The position numbers and the translations under genes were made by a program. From GCA-003244245 sp050699875 (lineage in GTDB: Bacteria > Actinomycetota > Actinomycetes > Mycobacteriales > Pseudonocardiaceae): a stretch of 64,000 nucleotides of DNA. Below the pieces are notes generated by a model. It was not told the DNA's origin, did no database searches, and saw nothing but the letters and a program-made list of their open reading frames with translations. Each line of letters starts with the position of its first letter. Position 1 is the first letter of the stretch. This document shows positions 1 to 9,203 of this stretch, in pieces. Location of the stretch: assembly GCA_050699875.1 (NCBI GenBank), contig JBOHFX010000132.1, forward strand, positions 1 through 64,000, in the 5' to 3' direction.

Positions 1-870
1 GACCAGCGGGGTGTTGGCGGCCTCGTAGAGGTTGTCGATACCCAGTTGATCCTCGACGAGCGCGACACCCTCCTCCGAGACGCCCACGGTGCGCTTGCGC
101 TCATCCACTTCGTAGTGCACATCACGCTTGAGCATCGGGGCGAGCCTGGCGAACTCGCCGTACCAGCGGGAGGACTGGTCGGCGGGTCCGGAGATGATCA
201 GCGGAGTGCGGGCCTCGTCGATGAGGATGGAGTCGACCTCGTCGACAATGGCGTAGCTGTGCCCGTGCTGGACACAATCGTCCAGGGTCCAGGCCATGTT
301 GTCCCGCAGGTAATCGAAGCCGAACTCGTTGTTCGTGCCGTAGGAGATGTCGGCGTGATAGGCGGCGCGCCGCTCGTGTGGGGGCATCTGAGACAGGATC
401 ACCCCGACATCCAGGCCCAGGAACCGGTGCACCCGCCCCATCCACTCGGCGTCGCGCTTGGCGAGGTAGTCGTTGACCGTCACGACGTGCACGCCCTTGC
501 CGGCGATCGCGTTGAGGTAAGCGGGCAGCACGCAGGTCAGCGTCTTGCCCTCACCGGTGCGCATTTCGGCGACGTTGCCCAGATGCAAGGCGGCACCGCC
601 CATCAGCTGAACGTCGAAATGCCGCTGTCCCAGGGTCCGCTTGGCGGCCTCACGCACCACCGCGAACGTCTCGGGCAACAGGTCGTCAAGTGATTCAGCG
701 CCGGGGCGACCGTTGCCGTGACGGCGGCGGAACTCGTCAGTCTTGGCGCGCAGCTCGACGTCGGACAGGCCTGCGACATCGCTCTCCAGGCCGTTGATGT
801 GGTCGGCGATGGCACGCAACCGGCGCACCGTCTTGTGCTCACCAGCGCGGAGCAGTCGGGACAGGACCAC
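1..870 (-). CDS. secA: Protein translocase subunit SecA, N-terminal part (gene runs off the left edge)
   Basis: SecA is the ATPase motor that pushes preproteins through SecYEG at the inner face of the membrane. About 290 N-terminal codons are present; the C-terminal part lies beyond position 1. The translation matches actinobacterial SecA1 closely. It begins with a short helix rich in Leu and Arg, then has the conserved AELRAKTDEF-like segment (here VELRAKTDEF) and the Walker A region ending in TGEGKT. The DEAD-like box reads VDEVDSILIDEARTP and is followed by IISGPAD. The chosen start is the GTG at 870, because the reading frame gives a SecA N terminus from there and a GAGG motif lies about 12 bases upstream. 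The ATG at 884 is in another frame. The gene is separated from the upstream hpf gene by a long hairpin. Confidence 0.95.
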   Translation of the reverse strand, partial: MVLSRLLRAGEHKTVRRLRAIADHINGLESDVAGLSDVELRAKTDEFRRRHGNGRPGAESLDDLLPETFAVVREAAKRTLGQRHFDVQLMGGAALHLGNVAEMRTGEGKTLTCVLPAYLNAIAGKGVHVVTVNDYLAKRDAEWMGRVHRFLGLDVGVILSQMPPHERRAAYHADISYGTNNEFGFDYLRDNMAWTLDDCVQHGHSYAIVDEVDSILIDEARTPLIISGPADQSSRWYGEFARLAPMLKRDVHYEVDERKRTVGVSEEGVALVEDQLGIDNLYEAANTPLV

Positions 871-1031
871 CGTGGAGACCTCATTCGTATCGGGGCACTC
901 GTATCGCGGCGGTCATCGGCGTGGCGGCCTGTGGCATGCCGCGCGGCACGCCTGCGCCGCCGGTCTGCGCGCCATCGTATGCCAGCGCCGGCCGGGGCGT
1001 TGTCAGCGCAGGTCAGCTAGCCACCCAAATG

Positions 1032-1103
1032 CCATGATCGCCGTCTGGGTGCGGGCGAACGACAGGTGTGATGTCGTTGCCCGCACCCAGCCGGCGATCA
1101 TGG
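1032..1103. terminator. Long, nearly perfect inverted repeat between hpf and secA
   Basis: The segment folds into one hairpin of about 30 base pairs. The outer arms are CCATGATCGCCG and CGGCGATCATGG, the inner arms TGGGTGCGGGC and GCCCGCACCCA, then AACGACA pairs with TGTCGTT around a 7-base loop. It lies 48–120 bases downstream of the hpf stop and upstream of secA on the same strand. That fits a strong transcription terminator or attenuator. No clear U-tract follows on the minus strand; TTTT follows on the plus strand. A small palindromic mobile element is the alternative. Confidence 0.6.
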
Positions 1104-1150
1104 TTTTCCAGACAGCGGCGGTGCCGTTCCTACAGACGGCTTCAGACGCC

Positions 1151-1849
1151 TTAGACCAGTTGGATCACGCCGTAGTCGAAGCCCCGCCTGCGGTACACCA
1201 CGCTGGGCACTCCGGAGTCGGCATCGGAGAACAGGTAGAAGTCGTGGCCCACGAGTTCCATCTCGTAGAGCGCCTCGTCGACGGTCATCGGTTTGGCCGA
1301 GTGCTCCTTGCGCCGGACGATGCGGCCCGGCCCGTGGGCATCCGAGGACTGGGTATCCGGTGATTCGCCCCGCTGAGTGGGCAGTTCGTAGTCGAATTCC
1401 TGATCGGGCTCCAACAGCCCCGTCCGGCGGCGATGGCCATTCGCCTCGACCCCGACATCGACGGCCGGAGCCTCGATTGCGGGGGCCAACACGGCCGCCA
1501 GCGGCGCAGTGGCCTCGGCGACGGAGGTGGGATGGCGACGGCCGTAGTGCACCTTGTGGCGGTCTGCGACCCGGCGTAGCCGGTTGTCCAGCTTGCTCAC
1601 CGCTGCGTCCAGCGCGGCGTAGAAGTCCGCACCACACGCCTCTGCGCGGACTACCTGCCCGCGGCACCGGCCGGTGATCTCCACCCGTTGGCAGCTCTTG
1701 GACTGCCGGGGATTGCGCTCGTGAAACAGCTCGACATCGTAATGAACGGCCTTCTGATCATACCGTTCGACGCGGGCGAGCTTCTCGGTAACGTGCACCC
1801 TGTAGTGATCGGGCACCTCAACGTTACGACCCTTCACGACAATGTTCAC
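1151..1849 (-). CDS. hpf: Long-form ribosome hibernation promoting factor (HPF/RaiA family)
   Basis: The protein binds the 30S decoding region and drives dimerisation of idle ribosomes in stationary phase or stress. It is 232 aa, the length of long-form HPF. Residues 1–105 form the S30AE domain (start MNIVVKGRNVEVPDHYR). A low-complexity linker rich in Ala, Val and Glu follows, and the C-terminal dimerisation domain ends with DFYLFSDADSGVPSVVYRR. The start is GTG at 1849, with AGGAGG about 10 bases upstream, which supports it. The gene sits between comF and secA in the usual actinobacterial order. A large hairpin downstream separates it from secA. Confidence 0.95.
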   Translation of the reverse strand: MNIVVKGRNVEVPDHYRVHVTEKLARVERYDQKAVHYDVELFHERNPRQSKSCQRVEITGRCRGQVVRAEACGADFYAALDAAVSKLDNRLRRVADRHKVHYGRRHPTSVAEATAPLAAVLAPAIEAPAVDVGVEANGHRRRTGLLEPDQEFDYELPTQRGESPDTQSSDAHGPGRIVRRKEHSAKPMTVDEALYEMELVGHDFYLFSDADSGVPSVVYRRRGFDYGVIQLV

Positions 1850-2091
1850 AGGGCGACCTCCTCGCGTTGTCCAGCAGGGACTTCAGCGACGCCGGGGCAC
1901 TGCAGTGATCGTTACTGAGATTGCTCGGACGGCAGCGTCCGCGACGATCACGCAACCGCCGGCGTCAGGAACATGGCTTTCTCGCCTCCTCCCGAACGGG
2001 CAGCGATGCTGATGCCCGGACGGTAGTCCGCCGGGAGTGCTGTCGCCAGAGCCTGGGGCACCGTGTCGCAGGGTCAACGCTGTGGTAGGTA

Positions 2092-2862
2092 TCACTTACC
2101 TGACATGGACAACGATGCGTGACGGCTGGCCGCCGCGAGCACCACGATTGCTCGCACCTCGACACCCGTCCGGAGCAGCGTTGCGGCGCAGGCGGCAGCG
2201 GTCGCCCCAGTGGTCACGACGTCGTCCACGAGCACCACCGGCGTGCCGACGGGTGGCAGGCCAGCTCGCCGCAGCAGCACCCGCCCCGCCAGATTGGCTT
2301 GCCGGGCCGGCGCTGCGAGGCCGACCGAGTCGCGCACGCCGGAGGCCATCCGCAACGCCGGGGCGACTGCGGCGGCAACACCCGCGCCGGCCAGCGCAGC
2401 ACCGGCCCGCTGCGCCAGCAGTGTCACGTGCTGCCCACCCCGCCGTGCCGCCGCCGCCCTCCGGGATGGCACCGGAACCAGGAACTCAGTGCAATCTGGG
2501 GACAGATTGCGCAGTCGGAGCAGTGCGGCCGCGAGGGCGGTGCCCAGCGGAGTGGCGAGATCGCGGCGGCCGCGTTCCTTGTAGGCCAGCAGGGCCTCGC
2601 GCAGCCGACCGCGGTAGGCCCCCAACGCGTACACCGGCGGGCCGGCTGCGCAGCACGGCGGATACACCTGCCGTGGCGCACCCAGCAGTCCCGCGCAGTC
2701 CGGGCACCACACTGGGCCCGGCATCCCACACCCGCCGCAGTCGACGGGCATCATCAGATCCAGCAGCGAGCGCAACACCTCATTGATCCTGCCCGTGGGA
2801 TGCCACCGAAACGGTCCACCAGACCCGCCAGCGTCCCGGCTGTGCACAACAGTCCCGGTCAT
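2092..2862 (-). CDS. ComF-family phosphoribosyltransferase
   Basis: ComF-family proteins have a phosphoribosyltransferase fold and, in competent bacteria, a role in DNA uptake; the role in Actinobacteria is not established. An N-terminal zinc ribbon is visible (CGGCGMPGPVWCPDC). The PRPP-binding signature VVLVDDVVTTGATAAA is near the C terminus. The ATG at 2862 gives 256 aa. A GTG at 2778 is an equally plausible start, giving a protein that begins VLRSLLDLMMP, as relatives do; the ribosome-binding signal is weak for both. The gene follows lpqB by about 50 bases on the same strand, as in mycobacteria, so it is probably co-transcribed with mtrAB-lpqB. Confidence 0.88.
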   Translation of the reverse strand: MTGTVVHSRDAGGSGGPFRWHPTGRINEVLRSLLDLMMPVDCGGCGMPGPVWCPDCAGLLGAPRQVYPPCCAAGPPVYALGAYRGRLREALLAYKERGRRDLATPLGTALAAALLRLRNLSPDCTEFLVPVPSRRAAAARRGGQHVTLLAQRAGAALAGAGVAAAVAPALRMASGVRDSVGLAAPARQANLAGRVLLRRAGLPPVGTPVVLVDDVVTTGATAAACAATLLRTGVEVRAIVVLAAASRHASLSMSGK

Positions 2863-2912
2863 CCCCAGCGCCGCAGCACCGGGCTTGCACCCGCCGCTCT
2901 GCCTGGGGTAGG

Positions 2913-4619
2913 TCAACCCGTATAGAGCGGAGCCGCGCCGGGCCCGATCCCGCCGAGGAGGGGTTCCCACACCTCTTGGGTGTCCGAGTACGCCCACAAG
3001 CCGGTGGCGTCTGCCACCAGCACCTCGCGGCCAGGTGCGGCGGCGACGTCGGTCAGCGGGCCGGTCAGGTTGGTGCTGGTCACTTGGCGGCGGGTCAGCC
3101 CGTCCACGGACACCGAAGACACCTCGGGGGACGGCCCGGCGGACGCCACCACCAGTAGCTCTGGACGCGCCCAGTCCACACTCGCCGTGGGCGGCAGGTT
3201 GCCGTCTCGCAACACCTGCGGATGGCGCAGGCTCACCGCACCTGACTCGATCACCACCGCGGCCACCACCAGCCGTCCACCGACCACCGCGGCCACCCGC
3301 ACCCCGTCGCGGGATGACCGCAGCTGCGAGATGGGGCCCAACTGAGCCAGTTCGGTCGCGTTGACCGGGTAGGTCAACGGCGGGCCGGCGCCCGACAACG
3401 CCACTCCCGCCACCGTGCGACCGTTGATCACGGTCCACGCCTCGGTACCCGAGGGTCGCCAGGTGGGCCGGGTCATCGTTTCCGCGTCCAACGGCACCGC
3501 CACCAAATCGCCGTCAACTGGCCCCACCCGCAGCTGAGGGCGTCCATCGGGGCCGCGGGCGACGGCCGCCAGCAGCTCCCCGCCGGGGCTGGACCGGGCC
3601 GCGCGCAGCAGTGCCAACTGGCCGGTTCCCGCGGGTCCCGGCGCCGGGGTCCCGTCCAACCAGCGCAGCTGGCCGTTCACGATCACCTGCCCGGGCACGA
3701 CCGGCGGTCCGACGGACGCGGCGTAGGAGGCGACATCGGTGGAGTTCCACTCGACCTGCCCTGGCACCAACGGCTCGCCGTCGGCGAGCAGCCGGACGGG
3801 GGCAGGGACCAGTCCGTCCAGGGAGGCGACGATCTGCGCTGCGATCAGTCGCCGTTCCTGCTCGCTCAGCGAGTCCACACCGGTCAGATTGACCACCGCC
3901 CGCCCAGAGCTGCTCACCAGCACGTTCGATCGCAGGCGAGCTCCTGCTGGCAACGCTGAACGGACGGCTCCCGTCAGTCTCTGGGACGGTCCGGCAAGCA
4001 GCATGTCCAGCACTCGCCCGGGCAACGTGGACGCCGGTTGAGCGGGCACCCAGCGCTGGTCGGGCACCAGGGTGCCGCGGTTGGGATCGACGAAGCAAAC
4101 CCGAACCTGGCGATAGTTGCGCTGGAAGGCGCTGACTTCCACCAGGACTCCCGGCGGGGGGGTGGTGATCCGCCATTCGCCGTTTTCGATGATCAAGTCG
4201 AGCGGTACGGAGAAGCTGCCTGCCGCGGGAGAGAAGCTGCCATCACCGTTGAGCACACCCAACCGCGAACCTCCGACCCGGATGCGGCGGAACCCGTCGG
4301 CCGAGTCGGCCTGCGGGGTAGCACCGGGAGTGTCCTCAACCACGGTAAGGCCGGCGCGGTCATCCCAGGTCATCGCCGCGTCCGACGATAGGAAGGCTCG
4401 GGCCGCGGCGTGGCCGTCCGCCGGGCTGCCGGTGGCCTCGATGAAGTCGCGGACGAGCCGGAAGGGGTCCACACCCCGTTCCGGACCGGCCGGAGGACCC
4501 GACTGGGAGCCGATCGGTACCGACCGCACCACTTGAATGTCGGAGCTGCCCGGAATAGCTGCACATCCCGCGAGCGCACTCAGCGCAGCAACAGCAGCGA
4601 GCAGGCGCCTGCGCATCAC
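2913..4619 (-). CDS. lpqB: Lipoprotein LpqB, partner of the MtrAB two-component system
   Basis: LpqB is an actinobacterial lipoprotein that interacts with the sensor kinase MtrB and affects cell-wall homeostasis. The 568-aa protein has a lipoprotein signal peptide with lipobox LAGC (Cys19). A GerMN-like region and a C-terminal beta-propeller-like LpqB region follow. The start overlaps the mtrB stop by four bases (4616–4619), so the two are translationally coupled. Gene order mtrA–mtrB–lpqB is the classic one. Confidence 0.95.
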   Translation of the reverse strand: MMRRRLLAAVAALSALAGCAAIPGSSDIQVVRSVPIGSQSGPPAGPERGVDPFRLVRDFIEATGSPADGHAAARAFLSSDAAMTWDDRAGLTVVEDTPGATPQADSADGFRRIRVGGSRLGVLNGDGSFSPAAGSFSVPLDLIIENGEWRITTPPPGVLVEVSAFQRNYRQVRVCFVDPNRGTLVPDQRWVPAQPASTLPGRVLDMLLAGPSQRLTGAVRSALPAGARLRSNVLVSSSGRAVVNLTGVDSLSEQERRLIAAQIVASLDGLVPAPVRLLADGEPLVPGQVEWNSTDVASYAASVGPPVVPGQVIVNGQLRWLDGTPAPGPAGTGQLALLRAARSSPGGELLAAVARGPDGRPQLRVGPVDGDLVAVPLDAETMTRPTWRPSGTEAWTVINGRTVAGVALSGAGPPLTYPVNATELAQLGPISQLRSSRDGVRVAAVVGGRLVVAAVVIESGAVSLRHPQVLRDGNLPPTASVDWARPELLVVASAGPSPEVSSVSVDGLTRRQVTSTNLTGPLTDVAAAPGREVLVADATGLWAYSDTQEVWEPLLGGIGPGAAPLYTG

Positions 4620-6394
4620 TGACGCCCCGGTCCAGCGGGCACCGTCGCGTCCGGCACCGTCGCGTCCGGCACCGTCGCGTCGGTCACTTCGGCGTCGGTC
4701 ACTTCGGCGTCGGTCACTTCCGCGTCGGCCGCGGGAAGTGACTGCGGCAGGGAGTCCTGTGCTGGGGAGCGGTCGGGGACGGCGTTGTCAGGACCTAGCG
4801 GCAGCGGGCTGCTGGTGAGCTCACCGCCCTGCTCTCGGGGGAGCGTGAGCCGGAACGCGCTGCCTTGCCCGGGCTGGCCCCAGGCCTGCAGCCACCCCCC
4901 GTGCAACCGGGCGTCCTCCAGGCTGATCGACAATCCCAGCCCGGTGCCTCCGGTGCGCCGGTCCCGCGAAGGGTCGCCGCGCCAGAATCGGGTGAACACC
5001 AGGTCCTGCTGGCCTGGTTGCAGCCCCACGCCGTGGTCGCGGACCAGCACCGCAACTGCGCCGCTGTCCGCGCCGACGGTCAGCCGGACCGGACGACCCT
5101 CGCTGTGGTCCAGCGCGTTGGTGAGCAGATTACGCACGATCCGCTCGACCCGCCGCGGGTCGATCTCGGCGATCACCTCGGTATCAGGCAGATCGAGCTC
5201 CAGTGGAGTGCCGGCACGGTCCACCACCGCACGCACCGAATCCACCGCATGCGCCACGGTGACCCGCACGTCGACCGTCTCGCTGTGTAGATCGGCCACT
5301 CCGGCGTCCAGCCGGGAGATCTCCAGGAGGTCAGCGAGCAGCGCCTCGAACCGGTCCAACTCGTGCACCAGCAGCTCCGCCGAACGATGCAGCACCGGGT
5401 GCAGGTTGTCGCGCGATTCGTAAAGCAGATCGGCAGCCATCCGCACGGTGGTCAGCGGGGTGCGCAGCTCGTGGGACACATCGGAGGTGAATCCACGCTG
5501 CAGCTCACCGAACTCCTCCAACTGGCGGATCTGCCGCTGGATGCTGGCGGCCATCTCGTTGAACGAGGTACCCAACCGCGCCATGTCGTCCTCCCCAACG
5601 ACCGGCATGCGCTCGGAGAGGTGGCCACCGGCGAAGCGTTCGGCGACCTCGGCGGCCTGCCGGACCGGGACTACGACCTGGCGGGTTACCAGGCTGGTGA
5701 TAACCGCGATGAGTCCCAGCAGCACCAGCCCGCCTACGACCAGAGTGGACTGCACCAGGCGCAGCGTGCGCTGCTCGGCGGTGAGCGGGAACAGGAGGTA
5801 GAGCTGCATGGTACGACCCGCGCTGGCGACCGGCATGCCAACGGCCAGCATCGTCACCCCAGCCGATCCCCGTCGCACCGTGATGATCTTGTGGGCCAGC
5901 GCGCCGCGCTCCACCGCAGAGCGCAGTACCGCAGGGACGTCTTCCAGTGGGCCGATCTTCTGGCCCGTCCCGACCACCCCCGAAGGGCCGCCGCCGTCCA
6001 CCAGCACCGGCTCGTACGCGCCGGCACCGGCCGTCGCGGGAGCGGTCCCGGTGGGGTCGGGATTGGTCATCCGGTCCACGGCGATGGCGAGCCTGGCGGC
6101 CAACGACTCCGAGGTGGGATCGACGGAGCCGAGCTCGGACTCCACAAGGACCTTGTTGTTCTCCGCCTGCAGCAGCGCAGCCTGTGTCTTGTTCTCGATC
6201 AGCCGCTCGGCGAGCTGGGCCTGCAACACCATGCCCAGCACCAGTACAACGCTGGAAGACAGCACCACAGTGCTGCTCACCACACGGATCTTCAGGGAAC
6301 GGCGCCACGTCGTACCGGCCACCGTGGCCAGCTCGTGGGCCGCTCCGGCGGCCCGGCGCTGGGCGTCGGTGGCACGGCCGACGAGAGCCCTCAC
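4616..6394 (-). CDS. mtrB: Sensor histidine kinase MtrB
   Basis: This membrane histidine kinase phosphorylates MtrA and controls cell-wall and division genes. The order visible is an N-terminal membrane segment (VVLSSSVVLVLGMVLQ), an extracytoplasmic sensor region, a second membrane segment and a HAMP domain (RQVVVPVRQAAEVAERF). The phosphoacceptor helix is SDVSHELRTPLTTVR, and the ATPase domain has an N box, DHGVGL and GTGLGLSIS. The reading frame is open far upstream into mtrA. I choose GTG at 6394 because it lies after the mtrA stop and gives 592 aa, close to the family length; the exact start is uncertain. The C terminus carries an unusual tandem repeat (see separate entry). Confidence 0.92.
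   Translation of the reverse strand: MRALVGRATDAQRRAAGAAHELATVAGTTWRRSLKIRVVSSTVVLSSSVVLVLGMVLQAQLAERLIENKTQAALLQAENNKVLVESELGSVDPTSESLAARLAIAVDRMTNPDPTGTAPATAGAGAYEPVLVDGGGPSGVVGTGQKIGPLEDVPAVLRSAVERGALAHKIITVRRGSAGVTMLAVGMPVASAGRTMQLYLLFPLTAEQRTLRLVQSTLVVGGLVLLGLIAVITSLVTRQVVVPVRQAAEVAERFAGGHLSERMPVVGEDDMARLGTSFNEMAASIQRQIRQLEEFGELQRGFTSDVSHELRTPLTTVRMAADLLYESRDNLHPVLHRSAELLVHELDRFEALLADLLEISRLDAGVADLHSETVDVRVTVAHAVDSVRAVVDRAGTPLELDLPDTEVIAEIDPRRVERIVRNLLTNALDHSEGRPVRLTVGADSGAVAVLVRDHGVGLQPGQQDLVFTRFWRGDPSRDRRTGGTGLGLSISLEDARLHGGWLQAWGQPGQGSAFRLTLPREQGGELTSSPLPLGPDNAVPDRSPAQDSLPQSLPAADAEVTDAEVTDAEVTDATVPDATVPDATVPAGPGRQ
4629..4735 (-). repeat. 15-bp tandem repeats encoding (DAEVT)3(DATVP)3 at the end of mtrB
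   Basis: Two related 15-base units are each repeated three times in frame. They give the C-terminal peptide DAEVT x3 followed by DATVP x3 and a short PAGPGRQ tail. Because units are multiples of three, copy number can change without a frameshift. The tail lies beyond the kinase ATPase domain in the cytoplasm and is expected to be disordered. Confidence 0.9.
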
Positions 6395-6437
6395 CGCGGA
6401 GTGAATCCTGAACCGAGGATCCCCAACGCCGGGATCC

Positions 6438-7115
6438 TCACGGTGTGCCGGCCTTATACCCGACGCCGCGCACGGTGAGCACCACCTCCGGATGCTCGGG
6501 GTCGCGCTCGACCTTGGAGCGAAGCCGCTGTACGTGCACATTGACCAGTCTGGTGTCCGCGGCGTGCCGGTAACCCCAGACCTGCTCAAGTAACACCTCG
6601 CGGGTGAACACCTGGCGCGGCTTGCGGGCCAGCGCAACCAGCAGGTCGAACTCCAGCGGAGTCAGCAAGATCTGCGTTCCGTCCCGGCTGACCTGGTGAC
6701 CGGGCACATCGATTGCGAGGTCGCCGATGGTGAGCTGCTCGGCGGGATCGACCTCGGCGCGGCGCAACCGGGTCCGTAATCTCGCCACCAGCTCCTTGGG
6801 TTTGAACGGCTTGACGACGTAGTCGTCCGCCCCGGATTCCAGCCCCAGCACCACGTCGACGGTGTCGCTCTTGGCGGTGAGCATCACGATCGGCACACCG
6901 GACTCGGCCCGGATCGCCTTACACACGTCGATGCCGCTCATACCCGGCAACATGAGATCCAGCAGCACCAGATCTGGCTTCAGTTCGCGCAGCGCAGGCA
7001 TCGCCTTGGTACCTTCGGCGACCACCGCGGTGTCGAAGCCCTCCCCGCGCAACACAATGGTCAACATCTCCGCAAGGGCGGGGTCATCGTCAACTACGAG
7101 CACACGAGCACTCAT
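6438..7115 (-). CDS. mtrA: Response regulator MtrA (OmpR family)
   Basis: MtrA is the DNA-binding response regulator paired with MtrB and controls cell-cycle and cell-wall genes. The 225-aa protein starts MSARVLVVDDDPALAEML. Its receiver domain has the acidic pocket (DDD at 9–11), phosphoacceptor Asp53 in LLDLMLPG and the conserved Lys in VKPFKPKEL. The C-terminal winged helix ends with RSKVERDPEHPEVVLTVRGVGY. I chose the ATG at 7115 by homology over an upstream in-frame start at 7148. The gene lies directly downstream of tmk. Confidence 0.95.
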   Translation of the reverse strand: MSARVLVVDDDPALAEMLTIVLRGEGFDTAVVAEGTKAMPALRELKPDLVLLDLMLPGMSGIDVCKAIRAESGVPIVMLTAKSDTVDVVLGLESGADDYVVKPFKPKELVARLRTRLRRAEVDPAEQLTIGDLAIDVPGHQVSRDGTQILLTPLEFDLLVALARKPRQVFTREVLLEQVWGYRHAADTRLVNVHVQRLRSKVERDPEHPEVVLTVRGVGYKAGTP

Positions 7116-7169
7116 GGCACCATCGTGACATTGCGCGCGACGATGCACGCGGTGGGGCGTCGATGCGGG

Positions 7170-7808
7170 TCATCCACCGAGCATCTGCACCGCGACATCG
7201 GCGGGTTCGGAGGTGCCGTCAACGACCAACCAGGGTGCCAGCCAGCCAATCGCGGCAAGCCCGTCATAGACCGCGGCGCACCGGGCTTGCAGACCTCGAT
7301 CAATCTCGTAGGAATCTTTCGTCCGCGCGCGGTCCGCCTCGGCCCGACCGTCCGCGCGAGCTGCCGCGACGCTCACCGGCACCCGCAGCAGCAGCTGGAC
7401 ATCGGGCACAGGAACGCCGAAGCGGTCCACTTCCAGGGCACGGATCCACTCGACGAAGGGTCCCCCGGCGTTCTCGTGCAGCCGCGCCGCGCCGTAGGCC
7501 GCGTTGGACGCGACATAGCGGTCCAGCAGCACCACATCGTGGCGAGCGCGCAGCGCGCGCAGCTCGGCCGCGGCGTCGCGACGGTCCAGTGCAAACAACA
7601 CAGCCATGGCGTACGCCGAGTCGGCCAGGTCGCCCAGCCGCCCGTACAGGGCGTCGGCCACCAGGTCGGCGTGCACATCAGTGCCGTAGCGAGGAAACGC
7701 CATCCGCCCAACCGACGCATGCTGCGCGGTGAGCACCGCGGTCACGGCGTCGGCGACGGTACGCTTGCCCGCCCCGTCCAACCCCTCGATCACAACCAGG
7801 CGGCCCAC
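7170..7808 (-). CDS. tmk: Thymidylate kinase (dTMP kinase)
   Basis: The enzyme phosphorylates dTMP to dTDP with ATP in the cytoplasm. The 212-aa protein begins with the P-loop EGLDGAGK (residues 8–15). It contains a DRY-type motif (LLDRYVASNAAYGAARL) and a lid region rich in Arg and Ala. It lies about 55 bases upstream of mtrA on the same strand, the usual actinobacterial position. Confidence 0.93.
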   Translation of the reverse strand: MGRLVVIEGLDGAGKRTVADAVTAVLTAQHASVGRMAFPRYGTDVHADLVADALYGRLGDLADSAYAMAVLFALDRRDAAAELRALRARHDVVLLDRYVASNAAYGAARLHENAGGPFVEWIRALEVDRFGVPVPDVQLLLRVPVSVAAARADGRAEADRARTKDSYEIDRGLQARCAAVYDGLAAIGWLAPWLVVDGTSEPADVAVQMLGG

Positions 7809-7853
7809 GGCTGCACACGCTAGACCCGCCTAGCGGTTCTCCTTGGAGGGCGC

Positions 7854-9203
7854 TCAGGGCGTTTTTCCAGGGCGCATCCGGGTGACCAGGGCGGTGTCGT
7901 ACTGCCCGGAGACGAATTCAGCATGCTCCAGCAGCTCGGCGTGGAAGGGCAGATTGCATTTGGGCCCGGTCACGGTGAATCCGGCCACCGCCGTCCGGGC
8001 CCGTTCCAGCGCCTGCTCCCGATCCGAACCGTGCACTATCAGCTTGGCCAGCAGCGAGTCATAGAACGGCGTCACGGTGGTGCCCACTGTGTAGCCGGCG
8101 TCCACCCGCACTCCATCTCCGGTCGGCTCCACCCACTCGGTGACCGGCCCGGGACCCGGCAGGAACCGCTTCGGATCCTCGGCGTTGACCCGTAGCTCTA
8201 TCGCGTGCCCGCGCGGGTCGAGCGTGTCCACGTCGAAGCCGGGTTCCGCGCCAGCGGCGATGCGCAGCTGGGTTGCCACCAGGTCGACGCCGTAGCGAAA
8301 CTCGGTCACTGGATGCTCCACTTGCAGCCTGGTGTTCATCTCCAGGAAGAAGAACTCACCGGTGTCCTGGTCGAGCAGGAACTCCACCGTTCCCGCATTG
8401 CGGTAGTCCACCGTCGATGCGGCCAGCATCGCGGTGTGCTCCATCCGGCGGCGCAGGTCTGACTCAACTGCGGGTGATGGGCTCTCCTCGGCGACCTTCT
8501 GGTTGCGCCGCTGCACCGAGCAGTCACGCTCACCCAGCGCTACCACCCGACCGTCGGCCAGCCCGAGCACCTGTACCTCCACGTGCCGCACTCGGGGGAA
8601 GTACCGCTCCACGAACAGCCGCGGATCCCCGAAGAGCCGCTGCGCGAACGCGCTGACCCTGGGGTACTCCGCCCGCGCCGCTGCTGTGTCGACTGCCACG
8701 GCCATCCCCATCCCGCCTCCCCCGGCGGCGGCCTTGAGCATGACGGGGAAACCGACCCGCTCGGCTTCGGCGATCGCATCGTCGGCCACGGCCACAGCAC
8801 CAGTCGAACCGGGCGCCACCGGCACCCCGGCCGCCGCCACGATGTCCCGTGCAGCGACCTTGTCACCCATCGCGGAGATGGTCTCGGCACGGGGCCCCAC
8901 CCACGCCAGCCCCGCATCGGCTACCGCCCGGGCGAATCCGGCGTCTTCGGACAGGAATCCGTACCCGGGATGCACTGCGACCGCGCCGGTCCTGCGAGCA
9001 ACGTCAAGTAGCTGCTCGGCATCCCGGTAAGCCTGCGCGGGTGGCCCGGTGAGCTCTACCGCCTCGTCAGCCTCGGCGACGAACGGCAGCTGGACGTCCA
9101 CCGAGGAGTGCACCGCGATGGTGCGGACTCCCAACGTTCGCGCGGTGCGGATCACCCGTCGGGCGATCTCACCGCGGTTGGCAACCAACAGCGACTCAAA
9201 CAC
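7854..9203 (-). CDS. Biotin carboxylase (acetyl/propionyl-CoA carboxylase-type subunit)
   Basis: The enzyme carboxylates biotin on a carrier protein using ATP and bicarbonate. The product is 449 aa and has all biotin carboxylase parts: an N-terminal domain beginning FESLLVANRGEIARRVIRTAR, an ATP-grasp domain with the glycine-rich loop GGGGMGMA, the catalytic EMNTRLQVEHPVTE motif, and a C-terminal domain. There is no biotinyl domain at the end, so it must work with a separate carrier and carboxyltransferase not present here. The start is GTG at 9203, overlapping the stop of the permease gene by 8 bases. The acceptor (acyl-CoA or another) cannot be told from sequence alone. Confidence 0.88.
   Translation of the reverse strand: MFESLLVANRGEIARRVIRTARTLGVRTIAVHSSVDVQLPFVAEADEAVELTGPPAQAYRDAEQLLDVARRTGAVAVHPGYGFLSEDAGFARAVADAGLAWVGPRAETISAMGDKVAARDIVAAAGVPVAPGSTGAVAVADDAIAEAERVGFPVMLKAAAGGGGMGMAVAVDTAAARAEYPRVSAFAQRLFGDPRLFVERYFPRVRHVEVQVLGLADGRVVALGERDCSVQRRNQKVAEESPSPAVESDLRRRMEHTAMLAASTVDYRNAGTVEFLLDQDTGEFFFLEMNTRLQVEHPVTEFRYGVDLVATQLRIAAGAEPGFDVDTLDPRGHAIELRVNAEDPKRFLPGPGPVTEWVEPTGDGVRVDAGYTVGTTVTPFYDSLLAKLIVHGSDREQALERARTAVAGFTVTGPKCNLPFHAELLEHAEFVSGQYDTALVTRMRPGKTP

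Noticed and set aside
5363..6478. Long plus-strand frame of 371 codons opposite mtrB
   Set aside because: High-GC shadow of mtrB with no family features; translation rich in His, Gln and Gly.
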